Shown here: positions 24,106-37,080 of the stretch, in pieces
Layout: every line of letters starts with the position of its first letter
Numbering within the stretch: position 1 is the stretch's first letter
NCBI GenBank assembly: GCA_005406025.1
Contig: BGZK01000284.1
Location: 62,001-126,000, forward strand
Direction: 5' to 3'
Length of the DNA stretch: 64,000 bases
Source of the DNA: Eumeta japonica
Taxonomy: Eukaryota > Arthropoda > Insecta > Lepidoptera > Psychidae
Position numbers and translations under genes: made by a program
Notes under the pieces: generated by a model
Database searches by the model: none
Told to the model about the DNA's origin: nothing
Seen by the model: only the letters and a program-made list of their open reading frames with translations

Positions 24106-24145
24106 AAATAATTTGATACTATTTTAATAGTATCAAATTATTTTT
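24104..24145. repeat. Perfect palindrome, 20-bp arms, 2-nt centre
   Basis: Arms 24104-24123 and 24126-24145 (AAAAATAATTTGATACTATT and its complement). It lies at the 5' boundary of the LINE, where a template switch during insertion could have produced it. Confidence 0.9.
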
Positions 24146-25010
24146 ATATAGTTATCATAATAGCTATCATTCGTTAGTTGTTTTTTTTGGAGTTAACTCC
24201 TTAATAATCAATTGTCATATAGAGCTCGCGATATGCAGATTATTTGGAGCGCGAAATTCAGTGTTAATAAAAATTGAACTCGTTTTCTTATGTTTCGCCT
24301 ATACGGAATCTTTGCGTAGTTTGGAAGTCTTACAGTGAACGGGTGAGTTTTTTTAAAATTATGAGTCGTTTACACAGATTTTACACAGATAAGCTAAGCT
24401 TTAGATGCGTTTAGAATTGAATTTATGCAGGCAATATGCCCTTATTATTATGGCAAACTTTCTTATTCTGAGCTACAAACAAATAATATTTTACCTTAAA
24501 TTATTCTTAAATTTAATTTATTTAGATTATATTATGATACGTTTATAGAAAACACTATAAAAAGGACTTTTTGGAAAAAGAAATAAAAAAAGTCCCCAAA
24601 AAAATATACTACTGGACGTACTGGACGCTTTAAAAACGAAGTTTTACTAGTTATTGATTTTCCAAATGATTTAAGATTTTCGGAATAGACGCCATGTAAA
24701 TAAATGTAATGTTACTGCTGTGTTTAATGAGTAAGAGTTTATGTACATATTGACGAATTGAAATGTTATCAGTTATCAGTTTAGAACCGTAAAAATATAT
24801 TTTTATTGTTAATGCATATTTATGCATTATTATTTAGTTGATAGTAATATGCATATTCTATTGTGCCGCTTCAATGAATTCCCAGCGTTTTCAAGTTTCA
24901 AGAACATTGAATCATAATGTATGTATGGGGTTTTTTTCCATTGCGACAAATTCAATAGGATTTTCCTCCTAATCGTAGGTAGGTTTTCCTTTTGTATTTT
25001 TTTTTCACGA
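24146..25010. other. AT-rich noncoding stretch, no gene seen
   Basis: No recognised gene or repeat. Confidence 0.5.
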
Positions 25011-25382
25011 CGCTCCGTTAAATCTGTTGAGTGTATAACAGAAACTCGATAAATTGATTTACAGCCAATAAGGAGCGGGGTATTAAATCGAGAATTAGAT
25101 ATTTGTTACGCGCCGATCGTGCGTCGCGACAATGGGCGAAGGGAAATGGAATTAAGTGAAAAGATACTTCTCCGTGAAAAAGGAAAGGAAAAAGATAGAA
25201 CGCAAACAACAATCCATTCAGCCATTTCATCTGACTCTCTAACCTTTTCTTGCGCTAATTGCACTCGGGTCGCGAATAATTTCCTGTTTAATGGTTAAGA
25301 ACGTAGCTTTCGCGCCGCTTGGTTACGGGCCTCAATCACGGTCGAATCAACGATGAGTTTCATAACTTAAGTCGAGTTTGAA
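25011..25382. other. GC-richer island, possible conserved noncoding DNA
   Basis: Balanced composition with CpGs, an AGCCAATAAGG box near 25065 and no repeat similarity. Frames here do not look coding. A regulatory role is possible but unproven. Confidence 0.25.
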
Positions 25383-25475
25383 TCGTACGCGGTGCCGCTG
25401 ACCAAGACGTCGGCTCCGGTGACGACGGTCGTTAGCAGCTCATCGCCCCGCACCGAGCCTGCAGCGAGAAAGGTT
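25383..25475 (+). mobile_element. SINE family A, 3' fragment
   Basis: GTGACGACGGTCGTTAGCAG followed by a CTCATCGCCC block matches the 3' halves of the copies at 28.6 and 37.0 kb. The tRNA-like head is missing. Confidence 0.55.
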
Positions 25476-25836
25476 GCGAGGGAGCACGCCTCGGCAGTCG
25501 GGCAATTCAAACTTGAGAACAAAAATACAGCCTTTGTTTCAATACAGCCTCTGATGCAAGCGTCAATTTATTTCACGAAGAATTGCTAAAAAGGCACCGG
25601 ATGGCGCATCGATGATGTTCGAAAAACTAAATTGTCGATCTTTGTTGAATGCACCATCGCCAGGGTTAATAAAATTATAGGATATGGTTTTTTTTTAGCT
25701 TCGGTTGATCTGAAACGTATCCTCAGATCTGGTTTGAGAGGATAAGAGAGATCTGAAGATATCTCTCAGACGAACCGACAAGTTTTATACATTATTCATA
25801 AGTTTATTTTAAACTTTATTTAAAACCGCAGATATT

Positions 25837-26470
25837 CATAGTATTTTCCTGCTGCAGAAGCGGGCCGTTTGCGCGATATACAAGCTCGGACCCAGTGTAT
25901 CTCTTAGAAAAGACCTTAAGGAAATTGTAATCTTAACTCTGGTATCCCAGGTCATTTATGAATGTTTATTATATTTAAAAAAAAATTAGAAATGTTTAAA
26001 AGAAATAGTGATCAACATAAACTCAACATCAGAAATAAAAATAAACTGAGTTTATATTTTGTTTAGTCGACTGTGCAAAATCACGAATTCATTTAGAAGA
26101 CTGTGTGCGTATGTTCAATAGAATGGGTATACAAGATTTACCATTATATAAATTTAAAAGTATTATTAAATAATCACTCAGTAAAAAAGGGTATTATACA
26201 ATTTCCGAATATATAGAAGACAAACATCCATGGGCATAAGCGGCTCGATTTCTTACCGGGCTGTTTCATTCATTAATGGTTTTGTATTTGTTTTGGTTAT
26301 GTATGACGAAATTAGAAAAGAGCTACCCTTGAGTTTCTTGCTCTTTCTTCTTGACTTAAAACTACCTACCGAACAAGCAATAGAGTGTAAATTCGCAAAA
26401 AGTTGTGACGTATTTCAAGTGTTATTTCATAACCAATGAAATAAAGATATTTTGAATTTAAATTGAAAAC
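25837..26470 (+). mobile_element. 5'-truncated LINE copy including full 3' UTR
   Basis: It begins inside the reverse transcriptase C-terminus (CTGCTGCAGAAGCGGGCCG, matching the QKRAVRAI region of the 20.5-kb element) and continues through the complete 3' UTR to AATGAAATAAAGATATTTTG and a short TTGAAT tail. The frame is disrupted. The 69-codon frame at 26230-26439 is a chance opening of the UTR. Confidence 0.85.
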
Positions 26471-27860
26471 CTTTAATTTCTGTCATACTCACAATTGGAA
26501 ATAAGAGGCAAGGCACATTTCTTTTGTAAATAATAAATAATACGTTAAATAAGAAAAAAAGAATGAGAAAGTATTGTGCATAAAAAAAGTACGTTAAAGA
26601 CAAAGGTTAAGTTTGTCATAATAGCTTCAGTAGCAATACGAACACATTAGTATTATCGTAAGTAAAGACATGTTTGGAATGTAAGGGAGGTTACGCGTTC
26701 TTCATAAATTATTTTATAACACTAATATCGGCAAAATGAATGTCTTAGCCGATAAAGAGATTCCGAGGCACAATCTCTCTTAGCGAGAATTTCTAGTAAG
26801 AGATCGCCTATAGACAGTACTGCAATCGTAAATCAATGGAACGCGCCTTGAATTATGAATGTAATTAAGGTGGATAGGGCAATGGGCGCAACCGATATCC
26901 GAGCGTTCTTACTGATCGTTATATTAATTACCGTATTTGAAAATGTATAACTTCGTTTTTTAATTTTCACTAGCATCCACTACGCCTTCACACGGATAAT
27001 ACTAATTATACATAGCCAGACTTTTATGTATAAACAGACTTTTGATCATCACGTGACTAAGATTTAACAGATATCTAAAAGTGTAATGTCTTGCTGCGCC
27101 GATGAAAAAAAAATATTTGCTGGGAAAACATGACATGAAATTGCAAAAAAAAGTTCCGCTGATCCGATCAATAAATAGACAATGAATATAAATAGACAAT
27201 AGAAAAAATTCTAATTTTGTAATAACTAGTAGGAACAATAAGACATGTTTTGCCGAAAAAAAAAAAACAAAAAAATACGTTGATTCTATCTCTACCAAAC
27301 TTCACAGAATCATCCGCCGGGCTAATTAGACGTTTTGGGATCCATAGGGCAGATAAATACTCACATATACATGTGTGTGTTTATTTTATAGCAGATAATA
27401 ATGAATAAATCAGTTTTTCTCGATAATCATTTAGCTGCAGATTTAATCTATATACCGAAAAAGAATAAAAATTTAGTACAGTGAGAGCTATTGATAAAGT
27501 TTAAATTAAAAGTCCTTAAAAATATTAGTAGTCTTATTAAGATTTGTAATGACACGAAACTGTCATTTATATGCACATGTCAGTCAGTTTATAGAAGTGT
27601 ATTGTATAAAAATTATATTTAGAATCCTCTAAGCAAAATCCTAAAATGCAATAAAATAATCTACAGGGCACTTATTACATCGGATATGTTTATTAAGTTG
27701 GAATCGAGATTAGAAGTCATTTTCAGTAAATTAACGAAACAAAATTATTTATTAGATAAATAATTATAGTAAAAGAGTCCCACAATAGCACGAAATGCGC
27801 CCATTATTAATAAAATATCTTGACACAATATGTACTTAAACGGATACTTTATAAATGCAT
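26471..27860. other. AT-rich noncoding stretch, no gene seen
   Basis: No supported gene. The minus-strand frame 27298-27002 is Phe/Leu-rich low-complexity translation. Confidence 0.5.
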
Positions 27861-27869
27861 CTAGAATCG

Positions 27870-28090
27870 GACACGGACCTAACCCAACGAAAGAGATCTA
27901 TATTTAGACAATTGCGATATAAACTGTCGTTAAAGTCGACATTACGATTCGGTCATATCCACTGAGCGCACCGTCACGTCAGCCGTTAGCTCGCATCCGC
28001 GGTCGTGCCAATAAATCAATAGGGTACTGTATCGCCGCGGGTCCGTCGCAAAAAAAGCTCGACAAAGCGCAGGCTGTGCGGTTCACGTTC
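27870..28090. other. GC-richer island, possible conserved noncoding DNA
   Basis: CpG-containing DNA with GCCAATAAATCAATAG near 28007, which resembles a Hox/Pbx-type site. No repeat similarity. Function is inferred only. Confidence 0.25.
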
Positions 28091-28454
28091 CATTTTTCAT
28101 GAAAACGGTTATTTATTCCAAACCCTTTGGGTGTTCATACGATTGTTTTCTGAGAGGCATCAGAAGCAAGAACGGATATGTTTATGTATGAATAGGAAAA
28201 GATCCCGGTGTATGTTTCCGCGCGAAAGCAGCGCGAAAGCTCGTGTCTCTTACGGACAAAACGGCGTGGGTCGATGAAGTTTTACAGATGCAACGTACGA
28301 ATATCATTACTGAAATATTCGTGTTTCCCTTGTACGGTATTTAGGATTAGTATTCCGTCTTCTGTGCTATGTTTTAGGACATCTGTCAACGTAATCGACG
28401 ATTTGAACAATCGGACTATATTTTTCGTTATGTAGACCGTCTGTATTTCTTTAA

Positions 28455-28685
28455 TATACCTTAAGACCATTGGCTTCGAGTTAAAACTTACCGGCTTCGA
28501 TCCTGACCACGGGAGGATTGTCGACTTGCATCAAATTAAACCAACCGTTCCTTGTCTCTGAGAGCATGCTAAGCTGCCGGCCGCCGACGTGGTCACCACG
28601 TTGCTGACGACTGTCGTTAGTAGCCCCCGATCCTAGCGCTCGGTCAAGGTGAAGGGCTCGAGGTGTCTCAACGGTGGGGTAAATT
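28455..28685 (+). mobile_element. tRNA-derived SINE family A, copy 3
   Basis: The B box GGCTTCGATCC lies at 28493-28503 in the head, with a GCTAAGCTGCCGG core and GTCGTTAGTAGCCCCCGATC block downstream. It aligns with the 11.8-kb and 36.9-kb copies along its length. Confidence 0.68.
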
Positions 28686-30430
28686 AAATTTGACCGAAAA
28701 ATACCATTATGGCTTTGAAATTCATACTGAGTTCTAGTGGTACGATTGTCGACTTTTATGGTTGTTAATATAGCATTTCTCAACAATAAGTGTCAATTGT
28801 AAACGAAATACTACTTCATTTAATAGTACGAATATTATTTTAATGGACAATATGTGTTTTTCGTTTGTGGCGATACAAAAAAAATGTATCTTATAACACC
28901 CAATAAATAAATAAATTTTTCACGAAAATTCACCCTGAAAGTATAAATATCGACCGACCAAAATGAAATTGTCTATGACCACGCACTTGATGATACGGTG
29001 ATAAGATTGGCTGAAAAACTTATCACACGGTTTCATTACTATTTTGTAAATTATAGCATAGTATACGAGTATTACAATATATACTAGAAGTTATATACAC
29101 GGAATCGTTTGGCTGATTGTATAAATTATAAAAGGACTTCATGTTAACGACATTAGGATCTTACGCAGGGCTATGGGTCGTCGAAATGACTCGCCCTTAT
29201 TTTTTTTCCAACGCCGTTCAATTCACTAAGGCAGATTTCGTCCCGTCCGACGAAACTCACAAATCCTAATACAACACGGACAGGTATCGTATAAATTCGT
29301 TTATTAAGCAGAGTGAAAGTAAGGTTTATTTTACTGTAGCAGAATAAGTGAGTCGGATTACGTGGCCTATTCTGACGTTACGTGATTTAGCGGCTTATTA
29401 CGAAGTTGCTGATGGATGGTGGGTCTTAAAACTTTATCTTTCTTGTATAAAGCAAAAGGTTCGGCTTCGTAACGGAACGGTTTTTCTGAAATTTCCACTA
29501 TGTATGTATCACAGGAGGAAATTTTTCGAAACACGTTCCATTCGCGTCTGTAATATCCTTTCTCGGAATACGTTCCTGAGACGATTTACGGTAATATCAC
29601 ATGTTTCAGGTTACAAAGTATTCAATTTTTCTGAACAGAGTATCGAATCGATATTGAATCGATGTTGATATGCGCTAAGTTGAGAGGAAAAACATACCCA
29701 TAAATAGACGACAATCACTATTTGAAGGCACACTAGCAATCATAGACGATAAGGAAACGCGTAAGTAGATCATTTTGTCGACTTAGTTACGATATTGCCG
29801 CGACACTTCATGTCGCAATTACTAATTTGATAATTATAACAATAAAAAAAATGTAACTCAAATTAATAGGAACAAATATTTCGTAACAACACTGTCTACT
29901 ACTTTTCACTACAGAAATGATTGCAAAAAAAAAAATTAAAAAAGTGGGAATGAAAAAATTTTGTTGTCTCTGCTATTTCAAATACATTCTCACACAAAAT
30001 TTTTCTTCATTCACTTTGTGGGTTTTTGATTTGGTGTCTATGCAAAAATTAAATTAATACCTCGCTTTACTATATATGCATATATTAGTTGAATAATAAC
30101 AAAAGTCTGTCTGTACATTGAAGGTATTTTACAAAACACGCTTGCATTGAGCTAATTAGGTGTCTCTAATTAGCTTAATGCGACGTCGCGTCTTCTTTGT
30201 CCGCTCAAACCATTCAACCGATTACTGTGAAACTACTGCGATATGTTATACTCACGAACGAAAAAGTTGATGAAAAAAAAAGACGTGTCTGACTTTGTCC
30301 GCGTTTTTGTACTGTTGAACATAACTGATGCTTAAAATTCATTCACTGATAGAGAGCACACTGTCCTTAATTAATACAGTCTATAATTTATTTTGATACC
30401 AGCATTTTCCTTGGACCTTTCAGGACAGGC
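28686..30430. other. Noncoding stretch, no gene seen
   Basis: Mostly AT-rich, with a mixed-composition part at 29150-29640. A 106-codon frame (29348-29668) shows no recognised similarity or splice context. Confidence 0.4.
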
Positions 30431-30434
30431 AGCA

Positions 30435-30515
30435 GAAATGAAGAGCGAAGTCGAATATGAGACCGGGAATAGAATCAAGACTGTGACCGGCATCAGAATC
30501 AGAAGCAAATGTTTT
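30435..30515 (+). repeat. Degenerate GRRATC hexanucleotide array (family C fragment)
   Basis: Purine-rich ATGAGACCGGGAATAGAATC-like sequence with recurring GAATC/GACC spaced by about six bases. It resembles the longer arrays at 42.4, 48.6 and 60.7 kb. Confidence 0.5.
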
Positions 30516-31180
30516 AGTTTGTTTTTACGTGAAAACTACTGAAACTATCAAAAGACAGTGTTAGCTAGTTATACTAAACTTAGATAGATGTAAAATTTAT
30601 TTAAATGAACATTTTAATCCTTCTAAGCAATATTGCTTTTCCAGTAATACTTGTACAATAATAATTTTTATGTCAAGTTACTTTTGCAGAGCAGTTATAT
30701 ATATTTAAATAGATGGTGAGCTTTGATGGCATTAAAATATAAGTGTCAACAAAACTGCACTTTCATAATAAATAAAGTATAGCTTTATAGTTCGTTAGTT
30801 AGTTAGAATATTACAGATTCTCCTCCATTAGAAAATTATTTTTTTATATATGTTTATTCTAGTGTTTAGTTAAACAATACTTTTACTAAAAAAAATAAAT
30901 GTCTTCTTATCCTTGTCTCCTACAAAACTTCGCTCATCACATTTAATATTTAATTGAATTTTGATCTTTATTCTTTCCACTGGGGTGACACCATTAACAC
31001 CCGGAGTGTAATTCATTGGTGTCAGTCACACCACTCTTTCGAACGCTTATGACCCTTTACTAACCCACGGAAACGAATACCGCTACAAGAATTATCTAAT
31101 CAGAAGGAGAAACTTCAACACACGAAAGAAAACCTTCAGGGTAGTATAGAAGAAAAAAAAAGGGCAGCCTAATCCGCCGG
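30516..31180. other. AT-rich noncoding stretch, no gene seen
   Basis: No recognised feature. Confidence 0.5.
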
Positions 31181-31385
31181 CAAAATGAACGTGAAAATTT
31201 CCATATTTAAGGAAAGCGCCAACGTTGCCGATCACAATAAAAATCAGTTAGCGCCGCGCCGCGAGCTTTCAGCGCAAAATCTGATATTCCGTAACGGATC
31301 AAACGCGGTAAGTAATAGCGGTAACCCGCGCCCGCGCCGGCAGGGGGCGCGCGCCCGCCGCTCACTGCTACCGAACTGAGCATTT
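31180..31385. other. GC-rich island with open frame and splice-donor-like site
   Basis: CpG-rich DNA. On the plus strand an ATG at 31185 opens a frame in which a strong donor-like GTAAGT occurs at 31308-31313. On the minus strand another frame is also open. Neither translation is recognised. It could be a 5' exon or a regulatory island. Confidence 0.25.
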
Positions 31386-32098
31386 TAAATTGTCTCTCGG
31401 TACGCAACTAAAATGGTCAATTTATAATCTGGACGCGTAAAGTAACGTAATAGATTTGATGAGTAGGATGATATATGTATATAAGTAAGGATCTCGATTC
31501 GAATGATAGAAAAATTTCTTTGAAAAACAAATAAAAGAAATATATACATATACAAACATACATACGTGTATGCATATATACACACACTCATATATGTGTG
31601 TGTGTGTGCGCGTTTGTATGTAATAAAACGGAAGATGAGAAACTCTCGATTCTCGAATTCGACATGCACTCGACCGGTACATAGCGTTAGTTTTAAATAT
31701 GTCTAGAATATGAGTTTCAAATAACGTTCATGCTTTTTATCGCTTTGTAAAAAGCAGGAAATTCTGTAAACTACAAGCCACTCATTCGATATCATTATGA
31801 CCTCAAAATTATACGTATATAGAGAGCGCGCGGCGGTAAAGCTCTCGTCCGACGTAATTTTAACGGGCGACTAAAAGTTTACAGAATTGACGTCCAGTTT
31901 GTATGCTCTAAGTATGATGATATCGACAGACACCTGTAGGGGTAGGAAAGGTAGAAAGGTATCTGCAGGAAAGCACAATATGAAAATTTAATAAGTCAAA
32001 TAAAAATTTCAAATGTGTAGGGTACAACAGTGGGCGACGTAAATTCCATACGCTAAATAAAATTAGGTTACGGTCACATGTCAATCGACTACATATAT
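31386..32098. other. Noncoding stretch with TG/CA-rich patch
   Basis: A mixed CATA/TGTG repeat patch lies at about 31545-31620. No gene recognised; the two minus-strand frames here overlap that patch. Confidence 0.5.
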
Positions 32099-32099
32099 T

Positions 32100-32485
32100 C
32101 CCAATTTAATTCACCCATAATCAAGAGGGCTCTGTGTGCACACGTTCATGAAGACTTTAATGATATACAAAAAATATATTTACGAAAGTACAAAATCATT
32201 GTTAAGCAAATACTTGTTAGAAAAGTGTATTATACAATTTATGAATATTCAGAGGACAAATATTTATGGAAAGGATGAGCTCGGCTTCTTGCGAATTTGT
32301 TTCTCCGTGCGGTCGCTGTATACATTTGATTGTATTAAGTATAATATGCACATTTGAAAAGAGTTATACTTAAGTTGCTTGTTCGTTCTTCCTGAGGGAA
32401 AACTGTGAATTATTAAAATATCGTGATGTATTTCAAGTGTTATGTAATAATCTATGAAATAAAGACATTCTTGCATTTGAAACAA
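32100..32485 (+). mobile_element. Diverged 5'-truncated LINE 3' end
   Basis: It shares AGAGGGCTCTGTGTGCAC, TTATACAATTTATGAATATT and ATCTATGAAATAAAGACATT blocks with the 20.5-kb and 25.8-kb elements, in order. Older than the 25.8-kb copy by its divergence. Confidence 0.75.
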
Positions 32486-32589
32486 ATACCGCTCTCTGTA
32501 AATAACGTAATCGTTGGCAACACTGTAAGTTTGTTACATAGAGTCACATAACAAAATTTCTAAAACACGCACTCGTAGCATTTTACAGC

Positions 32590-32790
32590 ACAACGGCGCC
32601 CACTTTGAATACAAAACTCGATCTCGCAGGGCACTCAGGGCGGAGGTCGTCCGCCGAAAGCCGTAAACTAAGTAACGCGCTGTTTTCGGTCCGGTGAAAA
32701 GGGACAAATAAATTTTTTACGGCCGCCGAGAAAGCGCCAAAGACGCCTGCGCTGTAAGTACGAGTGCGTGTTAAAGGGCGGCCGTACTAT
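32590..32790. other. GC-rich island, possible conserved noncoding DNA
   Basis: CpG-rich DNA without repeat similarity, containing AATAAATTTTTTACGGCCGC near 32712 and a donor-like GTAAGT near 32756. No coding evidence. Confidence 0.25.
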
Positions 32791-32934
32791 TAGTACTGAT
32801 TCGGTCGATTTAGTTACGAGGAATGTTTATTTTACTTAAGACGACTTTAGTTTACGTGCTTAAATAGATGTACATAAATCTTGAAATGTTATGTGATGTA
32901 TATTTTTTTAGTGTATTTTAAGGGTCAAACGAGC

Positions 32935-33240
32935 ATGCGAGCCGCGAGAAATCAAAGGATCATCGCCACATACACATATTCGTGACTCCAGAAAAGTCAC
33001 TAATGTGTTGTTGGCCTTTTAAGAAAGAATAGAATCTCTGATGGAGAAAGTAGTGAACCACTGGATATCTCACTCACTGGCCGCAATACAACAGCAGAAG
33101 TTGCTATTTTGCGTCTGTATTCTGGAGAGTGTGGTACCTCACCAGCGGAGTCGGCTCATTCGTACTTGTCGGCCACAGCTTGGTTCTGTCTCGATTCTAT
33201 CACATAAGATGTATACACCATATTCTACAAAGTAATCAAT
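32935..33240 (+). repeat. Dispersed repeat family B, copy 2
   Basis: It reads GAGCATGCGAGCC, ATCATCGCCACA, then AAGTCACTAATGTGTTGTTG, GGCCTTTTAAGAA, and later AATACAACAGCAGAAG. The order matches copies at 50.7 and 54.2 kb. The 64-codon frame 33041-33235 lies within it and is not a gene. Confidence 0.65.
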
Positions 33241-36200
33241 AAAAACTCTGATTACCAATATAAGTACTACAAATATTAATCATTTTTTATAAAGTTGTCA
33301 AAATAAAAATGTAATTTCAATTTGATTTATTTGTGAAACTCATATAGTCAGATGCATTTTTTACAGAGACAGAAGAAAACTTTTTGTTGTGCTCAAGAAT
33401 TTTTGATATTTTATATGTTTATTTGATTAAAATTTGAAACAAATAAATAAATAAAAAAAAACGAGATTTTAGCGTTTTTTATTTGAAGCAAAGGCAACAA
33501 CGTTCTAATGTTAGGTATTAAAAGGATGGTATTTATTTTTCTCAGTTTAGCTTTGCAGCCAGGACGTTCGCTCGTCGACTCTGTATTTTATGTCTTAATA
33601 TTTATCGCTTGGAGTTATTGATTGTATTTTCACACGAAAACAATAATATTTTTGCTTATCACTGACATCAATCCGTAAAGTCGCTATGTGACAGTTTTTT
33701 GATGTTTTAATAAATCACGTACACTTTTATTCTTCAAAGCACAATGGGTCACCGTCGACTGGCGCATGATTTATCTTGCTAAAATAAAAAGATACATGTA
33801 TACATTATTTAAAAAATTTGGTAACGTTTTGGAAAGTAAATTAAAATAAAAGGTAAATAAACTTTTGCATGTACTATAAATATGGTTTCTAAATTGTCCA
33901 ACTCACGCCTAAAATGAAACAAGATTTGAGATGCCAAGCGGTATAATAGGCACAATAAAATTAAAGGGAGTTCAAAAATATAATCAGAAAGAAATTATGA
34001 ATATTTTGTTGACTTAAAACAATCGCCTTAGTTGAGAAATAGAAATTTTGTAAGATGGAATATTAAAATAATCGGAATATAATCCTTGCGTTTTTTTCTT
34101 ATAATCCCACTTCGTACACGGCGTTCATGAGATTACTATTTATAAAATGAGTTCGATCTAATTTATTTCTGATTTTAACTAATAAAAAATAAAATTAATC
34201 ATTTCTATTCGATTTGTCGATTAAAATTAAAAATGAACATTATCCATTTTAATTTCCGATTGTTTTAATTGAGTTACATATTGAAATGCATATAAAGTTT
34301 CGTTATTACTAATCTTATAATTTTGTATATTAACATTAAAAATTAAGCACAATTAAAAATTGCATTTCTATTTCAGGAAATACGTAGCAGATTTACGGTT
34401 AAAAATTACAAGGTAGCATAAATTTTCTGCTTAAACAATTATTTCTTGTGAATTCATTGAATTGCTGTAAACCCACTGTGCACGTAGTGTGATCGTTACC
34501 ACGCTAACCGCATTGGTTAAACAACACGGTTGTGATTTCTCCTATTTTTGACAAAAACTCTATTTAATAATATTTTCTAATACCTTAAGTTTGTACGACA
34601 TTAATGTCCAGCTCTACTATCAGGTTTGTACCAGCAAAAATAACGTACATTCGGTACTTCTCTGCTAAATTCACACCCTATTTTGTATTTCATCGCTTGA
34701 CTAGACTTAGGAATTAATAACAGTCAGGGAATCAGAGATGAACGGTAAACGACGGTATTACCATCGAGACTGCTGAGAACAAACGGCGAAGCACACGCTT
34801 CACCATATGGAAGTCTTTATAGGATAAATTAAATTCGTATCAGAGTTTCAATAACACACCACATACACTGGTATTGCCGACATCATGTTCCACATTTCTA
34901 GACAATATGCCTGTTCTTTACATCGGACTTATGCAATTTCGATGGCCCGTGATGAGTTGACTTTCAAAACTGAACTGTTTTTAATGAATTGAAAAATGAG
35001 GTTACCGTTTTGATGTATGTTAAGTGATTTTTCAGGCATTGAATAGCTATTTTTATTTTAAAATGTTAATTTTTAACATTTGTTTCGACGACAGCAAACA
35101 TATATTAATGGTGGTCATTATTTTTCAAAAAGTGATATAATCGCAATGATTTCATGCAAAATTGATCGAGTTCAGGTGAAAAAAGTGTAATAAAAAACTT
35201 TTACACATTCAATATAAAACACAATGAGACTTAAAACTTCCTGTTCAATTAGGTTTTGATTACTAAATGAATACCAACGACAACGACATATATGACGATC
35301 GCTTAATGCTTAGGCACAGTTATTTGATAACTACATAAAAACAAAAAAAAACCACTTCAAAGCACTGAACAGTGAGGAATGATAAGTAAAAAGAATGATA
35401 AAATAATAATATAGAATTCTATCAATGTACTTTTTTTGCAGTCGGTACCATTCGACATACGTAAAACAAACCTACCATTTTGATGGCAGGGGAGACCACC
35501 ACTCACGTTGGCTGTACCAAGCTTGTTACTGTGTGTTTGGCGGTTGACATCGGATAGGACAAATACAGAATTGCCACAATATTTTGAATGTACTAGGCGA
35601 CATGATAGTTATTAGTAATTTCTTTAGAAATCTTACTTTTGTATTTGATCTCATGGCGGAACTTTGCAGAAATTTTGTCATATTATTTTCTATGTGGCCT
35701 AGGAGGTTCAGAAAATAGTACGTATTCAAAAGTTTATATATATGGGATATAACGCGGCTTGTCGCCACGATAACGCCGCAATTCTATAGGGATCTTAATG
35801 AAACTTAGCATACTTATTTTATGGACAATCAACTCAAACGAGTACAAAGATGAGCTGATTAGGCTAATTGGTTTAGATATGGTGGTCATTTGAAATTTTG
35901 AAAATACTGTAAAACGATATTTCACAGTATAAATACTGTGACATAATTTAAATTTCTAGAAGTAAATGATTATAGCGATACATGTATTGTAATTTTAAAC
36001 CTAAATCATTCATAATCTTAACAATAAAAAAAAGTTAACAAAGCCTTATTGAAGGTATACTGTGTGTACGTATGTACACTTTGGCTCAAATACGTAATAA
36101 ATACGTATGGTATGTATTTAAACCCCCAGATGTTGGGGTTTCAATACATACTGATGATGATGATACTGAGATTGATTTTGAACAAGTTCAATGTTAAGTT

Positions 36201-36865
36201 TTCAAATTAACCTCTTCTATTTTCCATAGATTGGGGGAGGATCTAATGTGAGTTCTCAGATATTAATAATCCCTTTTATGCTTAATAATTCTTCTACTAG
36301 AACGTGTTGGGCCCCCGGCGAGCGTTTTTTGTAATTTGGAATGCCCTGTATGGATCACAATATAATAAATGAAATATAGAGAGAAATATTAGAAAACTCC
36401 ACTCGAATATTTGATCATTCGATTTCCGCACAATATAAAATTCTTTAGAATGAATTTCTAATTGGATTAAAGAAATTAAATTATTGTCTCTTTTTATACG
36501 AAAGTGTTCATCAAAATTAAAAGGCTGTTGTTATAACCGATGTCATCGGCTAATGGCGCTCAGTAGAGTTGCCCGAAATGACTTTTTTAGTTAAACCCGG
36601 CGCAGTAACAAAACTGCAAGCTCACAATGATAAAAGTGCTTTTGTAGAAATAAGCACTTTTGTAAGTATTTTCCTTTACCGTCTACAAAACACCGGCCAA
36701 GTTGGTACCGGATCACACTCAGAGTGAGGTTCTGTCCCTAGTTCGCCAATATGTACACGCGTGTATCAACTTTTAAAAACGTGACACCGCATTAAGGTAA
36801 CCGTTAAAGAATTAAAGATACATTTCAATTTCATAAAAGGAACTCATTTAATACATGTATTGGTC
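33241..36865. other. AT-rich noncoding stretch, no gene seen
   Basis: No supported gene or TE across 3.6 kb. Small inverted repeats occur: AAAAGTGCTT arms at 36632-36641 and 36652-36661, and a TATGTATTTAAACCCC-type imperfect hairpin at 36111-36152. Minus-strand frames at 35526-35925 show no recognised protein. Confidence 0.5.
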
Positions 36866-36869
36866 GAGG

Positions 36870-37080
36870 ACGGTGGTGGCTCGAATGTTAATAACGCTCC
36901 TTTTGAATTATAAGACAAATGGTTCAATTAAGGCAAACTAAGGCGAATTAAATAGCCCTCTGCTTGCTTCGCATATCACGCTAAGCTGTCGGTCCCGGAC
37001 GTGGTCACTACGTTGGTGACGACGGTCATCATCATCCCCCCTAATCCTCTTCGGATTAGCGAGTAAGCCTCAGCTGCGTG
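36870..37080 (+). mobile_element. SINE family A, copy 4
   Basis: It contains GCTAAGCTGTCGGTCCCGG (from 36980), the closest match to the 11.8-kb core, then GTGGTCACTACGTTGGTGAC and ATCCCCCCTAATCC. The tRNA-like head is degenerate (GTGGCTCGAATG, later ATGGTTCAATT). Confidence 0.65.

Larger units (their letters stand above)
20521..24110 (-). mobile_element. Nearly full-length non-LTR retrotransposon (Jockey/CR1 group)
   Basis: Minus-strand LINE of about 3.6 kb. Reading 5' to 3' on the minus strand it has an upstream ORF part (24105-23785), an AP-type endonuclease (about 23560-22915), a reverse transcriptase (about 22740-20787) and a 3' UTR. The UTR ends with AATAAAGATG and a TTGAAT tandem tail (20521-20545) rather than poly(A). 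Short tandem 3' tails are known for CR1-group LINEs; the exact clade is uncertain. At least four 5'-truncated relatives with the same 3' end lie in this window. Frameshifts make the copy non-autonomous as sequenced. Confidence 0.9.

Noticed and set aside
26230..26439. 69-codon plus-strand frame
   Set aside because: It lies in the 3' UTR of a truncated LINE copy.
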